A DNA stretch of 64,000 nt from Aquatica leii. Taxonomy: Eukaryota > Arthropoda > Insecta > Coleoptera > Lampyridae. The notes beneath the pieces are model-generated. The model ran no database searches. It saw only the letters and a list, made by a program, of their open reading frames with translations, and was not told the origin of the DNA. Positions 45,501 through 56,350 of this stretch are shown here, in pieces (the stretch's first letter is position 1; each line of letters begins with the position of its first letter). The DNA lies in assembly GCA_035610365.1 (NCBI GenBank), contig CM069435.1:92413389-92477388 (forward strand). Direction: 5' to 3'. The position numbers were made by a program, and so were the translations under genes.

Positions 45501-45986
45501 AAATTTGGTATAGAGCTGGCTTTTCATATGCTCTCGGAAGCTTACTTTGACTCATCATCTTTTGAAAGTATTAGATCACGATCTTCAACTATATTCTTCG
45601 GCTAGAAATCAAATTCGAATTACTAAAAAAGTTTTCTACAACAGAACCATAATTTCTCGTAATTTCCATTTTATTTGGTTATTTTTACAATCTCTTGCTG
45701 CACATACACGTACATCATCATTTTAAGACAATTTTACCAAGAGAAATACGTAACGTTTACAAACACGCCGCTATAAACAAAACTTGGATGTTTTTGACAC
45801 AAAACAAATGTCACATAATTAAGTCAAATATACTGTCAAAATTTGTTTGTGATTAACCGCGTGTCAAAACTATAACCAAGGATACGCCTGTACAAGTCAA
45901 AACTTCTGAAGTTTAACAAACACACACTAATGTCGATATAAAACTACTTCAAAATTATCCGTTTCTAATGCCATCCGTAATATAAA
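45501..45986. other. Spacer and promoter region of the LIM gene
   Basis: No gene is recognised in this AT-rich stretch. TATAAA at 45937-45942 lies 45 bases before the LIM-gene start codon and would place transcription start near 45967 with a very short leader. Confidence 0.4.
45937..45942 (+). promoter_or_regulatory. Candidate TATA box of the LIM gene
   Basis: TATAAA sits 45 bases upstream of the ATG at 45987. With the usual 25-30 base spacing to transcription start it would leave a leader of about 20 bases. No clear initiator motif accompanies it. Confidence 0.35.
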
Positions 45987-47470
45987 ATGAGTTTGTTATG
46001 TTGTGCTCGATGTTATAGACCTGTTTGTAAAGACGATAGAATACATGCTATAGGCAAAGCTTGGCATTCTTTTTGCTTTAGCTGTTGTAAGTACTTGACC
46101 AGTAGGTTTCTCAATTGTTTTCATTTACTTTAGGCAGATCATTGCAACCAAGCATTGAATGAATATAATTTTCGACACCATAGCGGAGAACTATTTTGTA
46201 GGTGTTGCTGGAAACTGTTATTTGATTGTTGCAATTCTGTAGAACTTATAAAACAGAAACCTTGTTTTGCTCCACATTGCAACATGTGTTCTATGGGCAT
46301 GCCGAAACCAGGTTGTCGTAAGCCTCCTAACATGTATTGTTTAAAGCCTACGATTTCAAGAAAATGTTTCATTCCGTGTATTCCTAACAATCCGTGTGCA
46401 GGGAGCAGGCCTTGTACTCCAACTAAACCGTGTGGTTCTTGTGTGCCCAAACCCAACACTCCGTGTAAAGTAAACCGTACTTGTGACTCGTGCGGAGGTT
46501 GCTTCGATTCTTGCTTAAAACTGTGTGAACCAGTCTGCGACCACTGTTCCCCGCCGTGCAAACCTTTTGATGGTTGCGCTTCGTATGATCCATGTGGTAG
46601 GTGTTGTCCGGTGAGTACTTCAACAACGTCATTCAAATTTAAACTTTTATTCATAGATGCCTTGTTCCGCGCCAAAAAGATGTCCTGAAAACCCGATGAA
46701 TTGTTGTTCGGGATTACCACCACCTTGTCCGGGGGTACCCCTACGTTGTCCAGTTCCAAGAGAAACTGCTTGCTTTTACAGTAGAAATCACAAACGGTAT
46801 ATTTGAATTTAGGCGCGCTTGTTTTGTATTTAATAGTTTGCTATGTTTAGCTGCGGACCACAGCGCGCGCCAAGTTGTCCTCATCGAAAGCCCCCTTGTC
46901 GAACTGTATGTGGATCTCCTTGCCCCTTAAGTCACGATTCTTGCCAATCTTGCGATGATGGTCCACCGAGCTGTCTTCCAGCGTGTGGTTCCGATTCAGA
47001 ATGCGAATTTTGTACATCTCGATGTATATACTATCCACCTATTAATCGTTGTGAACCTATTCCTTCAGAGATAATTTGTTTAGAATCGGGTCCAATTGAA
47101 CTTCCACAGAAATGCTGCTACACACCAACGCGTCTTCCGTTTTGCAACACTTGTAAAAGCTGCCAGGGCGTCGCCAGTTGTCGCAGATGCGGCCAAAAAG
47201 TAATAAGTTAACTCTTTAATACCGTTTAACAACACGCATTTCAGGTGTATAAGTTTGAAAAGATCTGTGCAGCTGGCGGTGTGTATCACACGTGTTGTTT
47301 TACGTGTTATTGCTGTGGATTACAATTGGACGTTACTAATCGTTACGAAAGCTGCGGGGAAATTTATTGTAAAGGTTGGTAGAAACTAAAAGTTCAAACA
47401 GATTAATTTTTTGAGCTGATTCTTAGGGTGTTATCAAAAGTTTTTTGGTGTTGGAAGGTACGGTTATTAG
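45987..47470 (+). CDS. Double-LIM protein with Cys/Pro-rich middle
   Basis: Six exons give 411 residues: 45987-46086, 46138-46610, 46657-46796, 46851-47199, 47245-47374, 47427-47470. Phases agree at every GT-AG junction. Residues about 6-55 form a complete LIM zinc finger: CARC, 17 residues, then HSFC, FSC, YHC, 17 residues, CRCC. Residues about 350-400 form a second LIM of the CRP/muscle-LIM type: CRRC, HTCCFTC, YCC, then GEIYCKGCY and the ending FFGVGRYGY, recalling the Gly-rich tail after CRP LIM domains. The intervening 290 residues are rich in Cys and Pro, with CxPC, CxxC and PCxP motifs, no globular domain I know and no signal peptide. LIM domains bind proteins, commonly actin-linked or nuclear partners. 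The first splice uses the CAG at 46137; the TAG four bases earlier would hit a stop. I cannot name an orthologue. Confidence 0.85.
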
Positions 47471-47680
47471 CACAACATGAAGAAAATACGAAGTTTACAT
47501 TGTACACAACATTAAAAAAATCTTAAAAATAAAGTAATATGATAACTCAAGGGTTTCTTGAATACAAATAAAGAACTAACTTTGGATTTAATATTGGAAA
47601 TGTTTGTACCTTGGCGTTTACATTTTGCTTTTATAAATTTAAATAGTGTAATTTTTTGGTGATTTAAACTTAATTTATTT
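47471..47680 (+). other. LIM gene 3' UTR with polyadenylation signals
   Basis: Two AATAAA hexamers lie at 47528-47533 and 47567-47572, 58 and 97 bases after the stop codon. The gene therefore likely ends before about 47600, just ahead of the LINE insertion. Confidence 0.55.
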
Positions 47681-50600
47681 ATTATTTTTCGTTAAGTTAT
47701 AAAGTACGTGTTTTTTTTGTTTTTGTTTTTTCGGTGATTTTATTATAATTAACATTTCGTTTTTCAAAAAGGCAGACAGTTATTCAGTGTAAAGTTTAGA
47801 GGAGAAGGGAAATTATGTCGGATTCCGAGGAAGGGTGGTCAGAAGGAAGAAGAAAAAGGCAAGCTACGGTGGAGGAGGTGTTCAGCAAGAGCACCAAAGT
47901 AAGGAAATCACCGGTAGCGGAAAGTAAAGAGAGGAAAGAGGGGATTTAGTACAAAAGTGTAAAGAACTGTTGAAGGAGATAAAAAGTATAAGAGAGGAAC
48001 AAATTAAGATGGGTAAGAACTTGGAAGAAAATAATAAAGAGGTAAAAGAGATAAAAGAAGAATTAAGAAAGTCAAATGAAGAATGGAAAAGAAAATTTGA
48101 AGAAATGGGAGAAAAGTATAGAAAGTTGGAGGCCAGATTGGAGAAGATAGAGAGAAGCTGGGAAAAAACGGAAAAAGAAAAAAGGAGAAAAAACAATCAT
48201 AAGAGGTATGGAAGTGAAAGCTGGAAAGAAGGAGCAAAAAGAGCCAGTGGAAAGTTGGATGAAGAAGGATTTAAATATTGAGAAAACAGTGGTAGAAACT
48301 AGAAAGTTAGTAAGGATGGGTACATTTGAGGATAAGTTATATGTATGGAAGCAAAAAAGAAGGTTAAGAGGTACGAGCATTTATTTAGACGATGACATGA
48401 CGAGAAGGGAAAGGCGAGTAAGATGAAGGGAGAGGGGAAAAGTATTAAAATAGGATTCTTGAAAGTGTGGGTGGAAGGGGAAGAAAGATTTTGGGATGAG
48501 GAGAGGGGAACTCTAGTGAAGAAGGGGGCAAAAAACTAAGAGTTGGGGGAGGGAAGGATGGATCAAATGATGTTAAATTAGCAAGTTTTAAGGAAAATGA
48601 GATGGAAAAGCAGAATCAAATAAAATTATTGTTTTGGAATGTGGCAGGCATAAAAAATAAGGGAGAGGATTTCTGGAGATATGTAGAGGGTTTTGATATG
48701 ATGGGATTGTCGGAAACATAGTTGGAGGAAAAAGACTGGAAAGTATGGAAGGAAAAATTACCAGAGGGTTATAATTGGAAGGAAGGAAATTTGCAACAAG
48801 AAGAGAAAGTAAAGGTAGAGCAAGGGGAGGGGAGGGGAGGGATACTAACGGGCATAAAAAGGAACTGGTCGGTTGAAGAAGAGGAGGGAAACAAGAAGCA
48901 AGGGATAGGGATTGTAAAAAATTATGTGGTCAGAGAAGGAAAGGAAAAATTTATAGTGTTAACAGTTTATGGGCGGGATATGAGGATGATAAGTGAACAG
49001 ATTGAGAAAATGGTACAGGAGTGGAAAAGAAAAAGATTATTATAAGGGGTGATTTTAATGTGAGAACAGGAGAAAAGGGAGGAGTGATTATTGGAGGAGA
49101 AGTAAAGAGAAGAGTTAGTATGGATAAGACAGTTAATAGGAATAGGAAAATGTTAGTGGAGAGATGGGAGATAAAAGGGTGGTCAATTCTTAATGGAAAT
49201 ATAGAGGAGGGGGACAGAGGTCACTTATATGGGAGGGAGGGGAGAATCGGTGATCGACTACGTGATAGTGAGTGGAGAGATGTGGGAGGACATAGAAAGT
49301 TTTAAAGTGGGGGATGAAGAGGAATCTGATCATCAGCCACTGGAAGTGATTTTAAAAGGAAAGGAGCAAGGAATTAAGGAGCAAGGAATTAAGGAGGAAC
49401 AGAGGGGATGGGGAGTAAATAAGGTGTGGACTGAGGAAAGCATAGTAAGATATAAGATGAAATTGGAGCAAGTGATTTGGGGAGATGTAGTGGGGGAAGA
49501 AGGATTAAAGGAGTTGACGGCAGAATTGGAGAAGGCAGTAAAAAAGAAAAGGTTTGAGAAAAGACAAGGAAAAAAGAAGAACGAGAATAGGTGGTGGAAT
49601 AGAGAATGTAGAGAGGCTAAAACAGATATGAGAAATGCTAGAAGAAGATAGAAGAAAGGTGAAATAGATGTGCAGGAGTATAAGGAGAAGAAAGTGAATT
49701 TTAAAAATCTATGCTCTGAGAGAAAGGTGTCGTATAAAGAGGAAATGGAGAAACAAGTAAAGGAAATAAAGAAAGAAGGAGAAGTGTGGGAATTTCTAAA
49801 CAAGGAGAGAAGAAGAGGTAAAAGGAGAGGAGGTTTAACGGATATAAAGGTGCGGTTGGGTTATTGTATGGAGCGTTTGGAGGGAACAAGAGAAGGACCA
49901 GGGCAGGTGATATTGCAAGAGGTAAATATAATACAGGAGGAGAGGGAGATAACAAAAGAGGAAATGGAGGAGGCAATAATTAGACTAAAATTAAGAAAGA
50001 TGGCAGGAACGGACGGTACGCAAGGAGAACAATGGAAATATGTAGGGGAGAGAGTAAGAGGAAATGTAAGAAATTTTTTTAACACAATATGGAAAGGAGA
50101 GGAATTGGAGGAAGGGAGTTGGAAAGAAAGTTTAATTCTGCCGGAGGGAGGGGATAAGAAGGAGGTAAAGAATTATAGAGGGATTAGTGTCACTAATGTA
50201 AGTTATAAATTGTATGCCATGATTATACAAAGGAGGTTGGAAAAGAAAGTGGAAGAAAAAAGACTATTACCAGATTGGCAGATGGGATTTAGAGTGGGAA
50301 GAAGGGCAATAGACAATGTCTATATATTGAAACAGTTAGTGAATGGAGAGCTAGATAAGAAAAGGGGTAAGGTATACGCTTTCTTTATGGACATAGAAGC
50401 TGCGTTTGATAATCTGAATAGGGAAAAGCTATGGAGGGTGTTAAGGAAAAAGGGAATAGAGGAACAACTAGTGAGAAAACTGGAAGGGATATATAAAGAG
50501 ACTAAGAATAGAGTAAAAATAGGGGATAGTGTTAGTGACGTGTTTTGGACGAGGAAGGGGCTAAGGCAGGGGTGTCCTCTTAGCCCTATTTTATTTGCAC

Positions 50601-51957
50601 TGTATATAGGTGACATAGAAGATGTGTTGAAGGGTGGTCAGTGTGGTGGGATTGTTATGGAAGGAGGGATTAAAGTGTGGATATTGGCATACGATATGGT
50701 ATGATAAATACGATGAAGAGGTATCTGGAAAGGAAAGATTTGGGTTTAAATGTGGGAAAGTCTAAGATGGTAGTTTTTCAAAAAGGGAGAGGAGGGATGA
50801 AAAAGGAGGAGTTAAGTTGGGGAGAACAGAAGATAGAGGCAGTGAATGAAGTGACATATTTGGGATATAGGCTAAGGTATGATAATAAAGATGATGCGCA
50901 TATAAGAGACTTAGCAAAGAAGGGTAAGAGGGTATTAGGACAGGTATGGAGTTTAGGGGAAAGAGTATTTAAGAAGGAGATCGAGAAGAGAACATGGCTG
51001 TTTGAAAAATTGATTAAAAGTGTGATAATGTACGGGGTGGAGGTATGGGGTTGGAAAGAGTGGAACCTATTGGAAAGGGCACAAATAAAATATTTGAAAT
51101 GGATACTGGGTTTAGACAGGGAGACGCCGGGTTAAATAATAGAGGAGGAGGGGAAGTTAGAGAAGATTAGAATAGAAGCAGGAAAAAGGGCGATGGGTTA
51201 TGAAGAGAAAATGAAGGAAAGGAGAGAATGTAAAATTTTGCAATGTTGCTGGAGGACGGTAAAAGACAGCAAAAACATATATGGGCAGGAAGAAAGGAAA
51301 CTTTACTACCAACGAGGAGGTTTCGCAATAGAAGAGGTGGAAAGAAGGAGAGAGGAAGGGAGGTTAAATACTGAGGAGATAGTAAGAAGAGATAAAGACT
51401 CGCAGGTGCAAGAGAGGGAAGGAAAGATAAGGGAAGGAAAGTACAACTTAAGGTATGGGAATATAGTGTCCAGGGGGGTTCCTAAGTATCTGATGGGGAG
51501 GAGAAGCTTAGGAGAGAAACGACTTAGAGCTAGGTTCAGATGCGGAAATGAGAATCTAAATAAGTATTGGAAGGAGGATGTAATGAGGAGATGTAGATTA
51601 TGTGGGGAGGGATGGGAGGACATAGAACACATGAGTGGGGAGTGTAGCGACCTAAGGGAAGAAATGAGGGGGAGGAAGGCTTTGCTTGGGGAGGAAGGGG
51701 AGGGATTGGATTGGATGAAAGCAGTAAAGGAAAGAAAGATAAGAGGGGAGGGTTAAAACTATCGATTTAGAATAATAAGATGGTGATGGGAAGATTTTAG
51801 GGGATAAAGTTTTTTTTTTGTTTTTGTTTTTTTTTTAGTTTACAAATTTCTGTACAAATTATATTAGTATGATAAGAAAAGATGTAAGGGGGTAACGTAA
51901 CCCATTGTCGGGCCGAATGGCTAGACAATTAACAATAAATAATAAAAATAAAATAAA
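47680..51957 (+). mobile_element. Nearly full-length purine-rich LINE retrotransposon
   Basis: ORF1 starts at 47815 (MSDSEEGWSEGRRKRQ) and, after one frameshift near 47950, has a long coiled coil (47970-48200). ORF2 has an endonuclease (WNVAGIKNKGEDFW near 48640, MMGLSETW, RGDFNVRTGE near 49045, SDHQPLEV near 49335). Its RT reads ILPEGGDKKEVKNYRGISVT, FFMDIEAAFDNLNREKLWR and RQGCPLSPILFALYIGDIE. A C-terminal zinc finger (CRLCGEGWEDIEHMSGEC near 51610) follows. The 3' UTR ends in an A-rich AATAATAAAAATAAAATAAA tail. Damage is limited: a few frameshifts and stops, and at the RT active site the expected YADDMV reads AYDMV, an in-frame loss of two residues. The coding strand is strikingly purine-rich throughout. 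The clade was not assigned with confidence. The 5' end is approximate. Confidence 0.85.
49670..50704 (+). pseudogene. LINE reverse transcriptase, active-site lesion
   Basis: This is the longest surviving open segment of the element, 344 codons from the end of the linker through RT motifs 0 to 5. Conserved residues seen are KMAGTDG, NYRGISV, the FMDIEAAFDNL motif with the first catalytic Asp, and RQGCPLSPILFALY. The catalytic YADD box near 50688 has lost Ala-Asp, leaving AYDMV, and a TGA follows within three codons. The reading frame then resumes from 50677 in another frame (GLNVGKSKMVVFQKG). The copy cannot encode an active enzyme. Confidence 0.8.
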
Positions 51958-52006
51958 CTGATCGTCTTGGCCCTGTGTACTAAAGTTTTTAAAACTGAAT
52001 AAATAC

Positions 52007-52072
52007 ATTGGCGATGACTGGAGAAAGTGGTGAGCAGCCATGGAATCACCACTTTCTCCACTTATCGCCAAT
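52007..52072. repeat. Inverted repeat at the Penelope head-to-head junction
   Basis: Arms 52007-52033 and 52046-52072 are complementary at 25 of 27 positions around a 12-base loop. Both arms encode the RT segment SPLSP-IAN on opposite strands, so this is a duplicated and inverted piece of the element, not a random hairpin. A second inverted match (about 30 bp) links 51962-51995 with 52400-52432. Confidence 0.9.
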
Positions 52073-53063
52073 ATATTTATGAAAGATTTTGAAGAAAAAG
52101 CATTAGAAACCGCTACTCTCAAACCAAAATGCTGGTTACGTTATGTGGAGGATACTTTTGTAATTTGGTCTCATGGAGCAGAAACACTAAACAACTTTCT
52201 GGATCATATCAACCAGTTAGATTTCGACATCAAATTCACCATGGAGACGGAAACAAATAGAACCATTTTGTTTTTGGACGTACTGGTCACTCGAAAGATG
52301 GACAACATATTGGGGCATCAAGTATACAGAAAACTGACACATACTGACAGATACCTCAACGCCGAATCACATCATCCAGCTGAGAAGTTTTCTGTTCTAA
52401 AAACTTTAGTACACAGAGCTAAGACGATTAGTGAACCGAACACGTTAAAGACCGTTCTAGGTTACCTAACAAACGCCTTCATAAATAAAAACGGTTTCAG
52501 AAAAGCAGACATATATCGAGCAATTAACAAACACAGTAAGGAAAAACCAAAGAAGGAAGACCTCGTCGTAACTTTCTTCCTTCCTTACATAAAAAGCTGC
52601 ACGGATAAAATAGCCAGGATACTTAGAGGGAAAAATATCAAAGTGACCTTCACTGCGTTAAATCAAATCAATGGAAACAAAAGCACCACTCGAAGAACTA
52701 GAAATCTACCACATTCCTTATTTGTGTGGGCTGGTTTATATAGGACAAACAGGGCGCAACGTAACTACCAGATTAAAAAAAAACATAAGGCGGATACAAA
52801 GAAACATAACACAAGATCTGCTGTTGCGGGACACTTCTTAGACATCGGTCACACAATAAAATTTGAAAAGGCAACAATGTTGGTTAAATCCCAAAACTTC
52901 TGGTCTAGACTATACAAGGAAGCCATCGAAATCTAGAAGTACAACAATTTTAATAGGGATAATGGAATCTAATGACTAATTAATAGAAACCATCACAAAC
53001 CACTGACCCGAACAACGTAATGTAAAGGCTTGTCAGGATCCTATACCTTCAGTTTCAGTTTTT

Positions 53064-53097
53064 CTGAAGAAGACAGCGACATGACTGTCAAAACGTC
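53064..53097 (+). ncRNA. Decayed hammerhead-ribozyme-like motif
   Basis: In the 3' region of the Penelope-like element the order CTGAAGA (53064-53070), GACAG (53072-53076), CTGTC (53085-53089), AAAA, CGTC follows the hammerhead layout CUGAUGA, stem II, GAAA, stem. Stem II pairs perfectly for five bases. Two invariant core positions are changed (CUGAUGA to CUGAAGA, GAAA to AAAA), so self-cleavage is unlikely. Penelope-like elements are known to carry short-stem hammerheads in their pseudo-LTRs. Confidence 0.55.
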
Positions 53098-53129
53098 AAA
53101 TATTGTAAAAAAATTTTAAAGTCTGTAAG

Positions 53130-54265
53130 CTTTCCAAGGTTTATGAATTTCGTGAAAAGTGCAAATACGGAACGCGGTTCAAAACCCGAAATGATTTATT
53201 TGTTACTGACACTTAAACCAACTCAAACGGTTTGGTCCTCTTGAGCCGTCTAACCAACAACGAATTGTTCAGGTGCCTAGATAGCCTCTACGTTGTTGAC
53301 ATGATTCAGAAGTCAATGTTCATGGCCTCTGGCGTATTTTATAATAGTTTCCCTAACTGTATCCGTTTCCAGGTCTCTATAGAGGTCACAGTTTCTGAAG
53401 TACCAAAGAGCATTAACAATATTTCTCAGTACTTTATTCTGAAAACGCTGAATGTCAGTATTGGTCTTTCTGGCACAACCCCACAGCTGTTTGCCATATG
53501 TTCATATGGGCTAAAGAATCTGTTTATACAATAGTATTTTGTTAAAGATTGACAGGGTGGAATGTCTACCCAAGAGCCAAGACATTTTGCTGTACTTGAT
53601 TCCAAGTTCTTCATATTTTTTTGACGCGAGCTTTCCAGCGCAGCCTAGCGTCCAACGTATTAGCATATGGGATTAGTGTACCATTTATGCTAATAGGGAT
53701 ATGTTGATCATGTTTGTTTGTAAAATACACATGAACCGATTTAGTTTCATTCAATTAATTTGCCAGTCGTTTATCTTATTAACAGATATTTGCCGGTTTC
53801 TTGTTGCTTCTTCGTGGATTTTGCCTACAGCTAAGATAGCCGATTTTGAATAATAAAGAAATCAATCGAGTCTGGGATTTTCTGTGGATCTGTAGGCCAG
53901 TATGTCGGTTTCCCAGTGGACAGTACTTTGCATTTTAACGTTTAACTACTTCCAGGAGTTCTTTCCCCTTAGTATTTGTTAACCTGGATCCTAAATAGGT
54001 ATTTTTAGCATTATAGTGGCCTCCTATGATGATTTTTTGACTATGGCTATTCAAAAAGTCGAGATACTGATCTTTTTTTTAGTGCATGCTTTGGAGGACA
54101 TTATACTACTGCAACTACAAACTCATATGTCCTAGTTTTTACGTTAACGGCAGTTGCTTGGAATTCCTATTTCTTGATGGTGTTTAATTGATTCCTTTAT
54201 TATAAATGCACTATCTCCTTTCTAATAAAAGATTTTTTGGTAAAATGTGTCTCAGAAATGAGACA
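53130..54265 (-). mobile_element. Jockey-type LINE fragment
   Basis: The minus strand from about 53640 to 53230 encodes the thumb and C-terminal part of a Jockey-type RT: TYGIQLWGCA, then NTDIQRFQNKVLRNIVNA, WYFRNCDLYRDLETDTVRE, with stops. Farther 5' in the minus sense (about 54240-53990) are weak endonuclease traces. The palm of RT, with its catalytic residues, is missing, so it is an internally deleted fragment. It is unrelated in sequence to the R1-like copies next to it. Confidence 0.7.
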
Positions 54266-54447
54266 TATATCGATGTTTTTTTATGTCGAGGAACTTTTTG
54301 CAATTCTTGTTGATGTTGTAACAGCCCATTGGCATTCCATGATTCTGAAAACATTGAGTCTCTTAGAAATAGCTCCTTTAATGCTATATTCTAATCTTAA
54401 TATACGCTCATCCATCGTAGTTAGTTTTCCCAGAGTTTGATGAGGAC

Positions 54448-55560
54448 TCTGTTCTTGGAGACGTTCGGTCATACATTGGTCATTAATCTACGTGCGAAGT
54501 CAGTCGTCGTTTTTTCTGGAACGAAGCCATATTGACTGGGATGGAAAAGAATATGTGGAGAAATGTCGTCATGAAACTTTTTAAGAAGCACGCGTTCAAA
54601 AAATTTGCAAAGTTCTGATAGCAGAGGTATCAGATGGTACGAGTTGAGATTCACAAGATCCTTCTTCATCGGTTTGAGAATGGCGATAAGTTTACCAGTT
54701 TTCCAGCTGGTAGGAAAATAACCACATTTAAGGTATGAGTTTAACAAATCAACGATCGTAGAAGAGAAGGAATCTTGTACAATTACACGTAAGATATTAC
54801 AATGTATTTTGTCAGATTCGAGAGATTTGTTTTTCGAATTTCTACTAGCCAACGCGGCTATATCGTCGCTAGTGACCACCCAGTACTGTTGGGATTTTAT
54901 TTGCAAATCAGAGAAAGATATTATCAGAGCATGCAAATAACTGTCATCGGATCGTCGTCAGGAAACAGGGAACAAGCAATAGTTTTAATCGTCTCGTATT
55001 TTGAGATAGTGTATCTATCGCTGTCTTGGACAATGGAGTACGGTTGGATCGACAGGAATTTACGAGATCTTTGCCAAGACTTATATTTTACTGTCTTTGC
55101 TGCCAGTTTGTACCGGTGAAACGCGACCTTGTAAGAGCCAAGTCGTTAAGGTTTTCGTAACAACGCACCGCTCGCTTTAACATGTCTAACTTAAGACTCT
55201 ACCACGGTACACCGACTCTAGAGCTTATGCGTATGCGGTTTAAGCTACATTGGCAAGAATCGAGAATCATCTTGTTCAACTTACCAATGACGGCGGCTAC
55301 AAATCTAGGATCATGGCACAAAGCACCATGTGGAAGATAAGCAGGAATAGAACTTGCGATTGCTATATTTAGGCGAACGGGATCTATGCGTTTATAATCT
55401 TGGATTCTCTTAAGGAAGATAGGGGGCTTCAACTGTTAACTCAAACCGTATTAGTCGGTGGTCATTTTAAATAACTTCTGGAACAGGCCAATTTAAGATT
55501 TTTCTGACAACAGAAGGAGACGCCAAAGTGGCGTCGATGTTAGTCAAGTTTAAATGGCTA
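54448..55560 (-). mobile_element. R1-clade LINE relic, copy 3
   Basis: The minus strand carries an RT N-terminal frame of 155 codons (54936-54469: WVVTSDDIAALASRNSKNKS, GYFPTSWKTGKLIAILKPMK, YGFVPEKTTTDFARRLM), still open. An endonuclease-RT linker precedes it (55432-55199: LNKMILDSCQCSLNRIR, GVPW). It is homologous to copies 1 and 2. RT motif C and everything 3' are missing. At about 55560-55590 it meets an oppositely oriented fragment of the same family. Confidence 0.78.
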
Positions 55561-55584
55561 GAAGTGAAAGGTTGGTGAGGTTCG

Positions 55585-56350
55585 TTGTCAACACAGATGT
55601 CACGTTCACCTACGCCTCAGCGTTTCAGATGACGACCGATGCCTGTTGTGAGGTGTTCCTGATACCCCGTCACATAAGATTTTCGTTTGTCGGGAGTTCG
55701 ATGATGGCCGGAGTACCCTAAGAACCAGAAAGAACCCGTTTCCCGATTCCCCCGTGTTCATCCTTAGACTAGTGTTCGACGTTAACGAACTCATTGTATT
55801 TGCTAGAAGAGACCAGAGTCAAACGTAAAACCAGAGTCTAACTTAATTTATTTATGCATGGCATTTAGATTTATTTATACAGTCAGCTACGACAAAGTAA
55901 GGTATTTATTTAGTTATTTAATTGCATGGGAGCTTATTTCTTTGGAGTATCCATCGACGGACAACCCCAATCATGCCAAATTAGTCAATTTTGCATAGTA
56001 ATTCTCTGTAGGACTGGGTAGTCACCAGCGACAAGTTGGCCGCGGTGGTTAGCAAAATTCCTAAGAGTAAAGCTTCTGGACTTGACGAAATCCACTGTAA
56101 CGTCTTACGAACGGTTGTTCTAGATTCTCTCTCATCCACGATCGTTGATCTATTCAGCTTGCATAAAATGCAGGTATTTTCTTACCCGCTGAAAAATTGA
56201 TAAACTATTTACTATTCTCAAGCACGGAAAGAAGGATCTTGAACTCGTATGATCCGATAATGTTGTTATCTGAACTAGACAAACTTTTCAAAACGACACT
56301 CATCAAAAAGATACATATCTTTAACAATGCCATCATATCCTTGCTCACTT
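55585..56350 (+). mobile_element. R1-clade LINE fragments, copy 4 (forward orientation)
   Basis: On the + strand, 55590-55830 encodes the C-terminal zinc finger of the same R1-like family (SVSDDDRCLLCGVPDTPSHK). The 3' UTR follows (55870-55920), matching the reverse complement of 3620-3680. From about 55990 to 56350 a second forward fragment carries the start of RT (IPKSKASGLDEIHCNVLR, STIVDLFS). The order 3' end then RT start means that these are two separate pieces. No frame is intact. Confidence 0.68.

Larger units (their letters stand above)
51960..53110 (+). mobile_element. Penelope-like element, 5'-truncated with an inverted fragment
   Basis: The + strand frame 52040-52936 carries the second half of a Penelope-type RT (SPLSPLIANIFMKDFEEKAL, RYVEDTFVIW, HQVYRKLTHTDRYLN). 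The GIY-YIG endonuclease follows: GLVYIGQTGR lies at 52728-52757 in a shifted frame, and the closing SAVAGHFLDIGHTIKF with LYKEAIEI is back in the main frame. The RT box YVDD reads YVED, so the first Asp is lost. Immediately upstream (51960-52035) the minus strand encodes a short internally deleted copy of the same RT. The two form a head-to-head inversion, an arrangement known for Penelope-like elements. The 3' region to about 53110 contains a hammerhead-like relic. Confidence 0.85.

Noticed and set aside
46131-46136. Upstream acceptor TTTAG before LIM exon 2
   Set aside because: Using it leads to a stop codon within nine codons; the CAG at 46137 keeps the LIM Cys/His spacing exactly.
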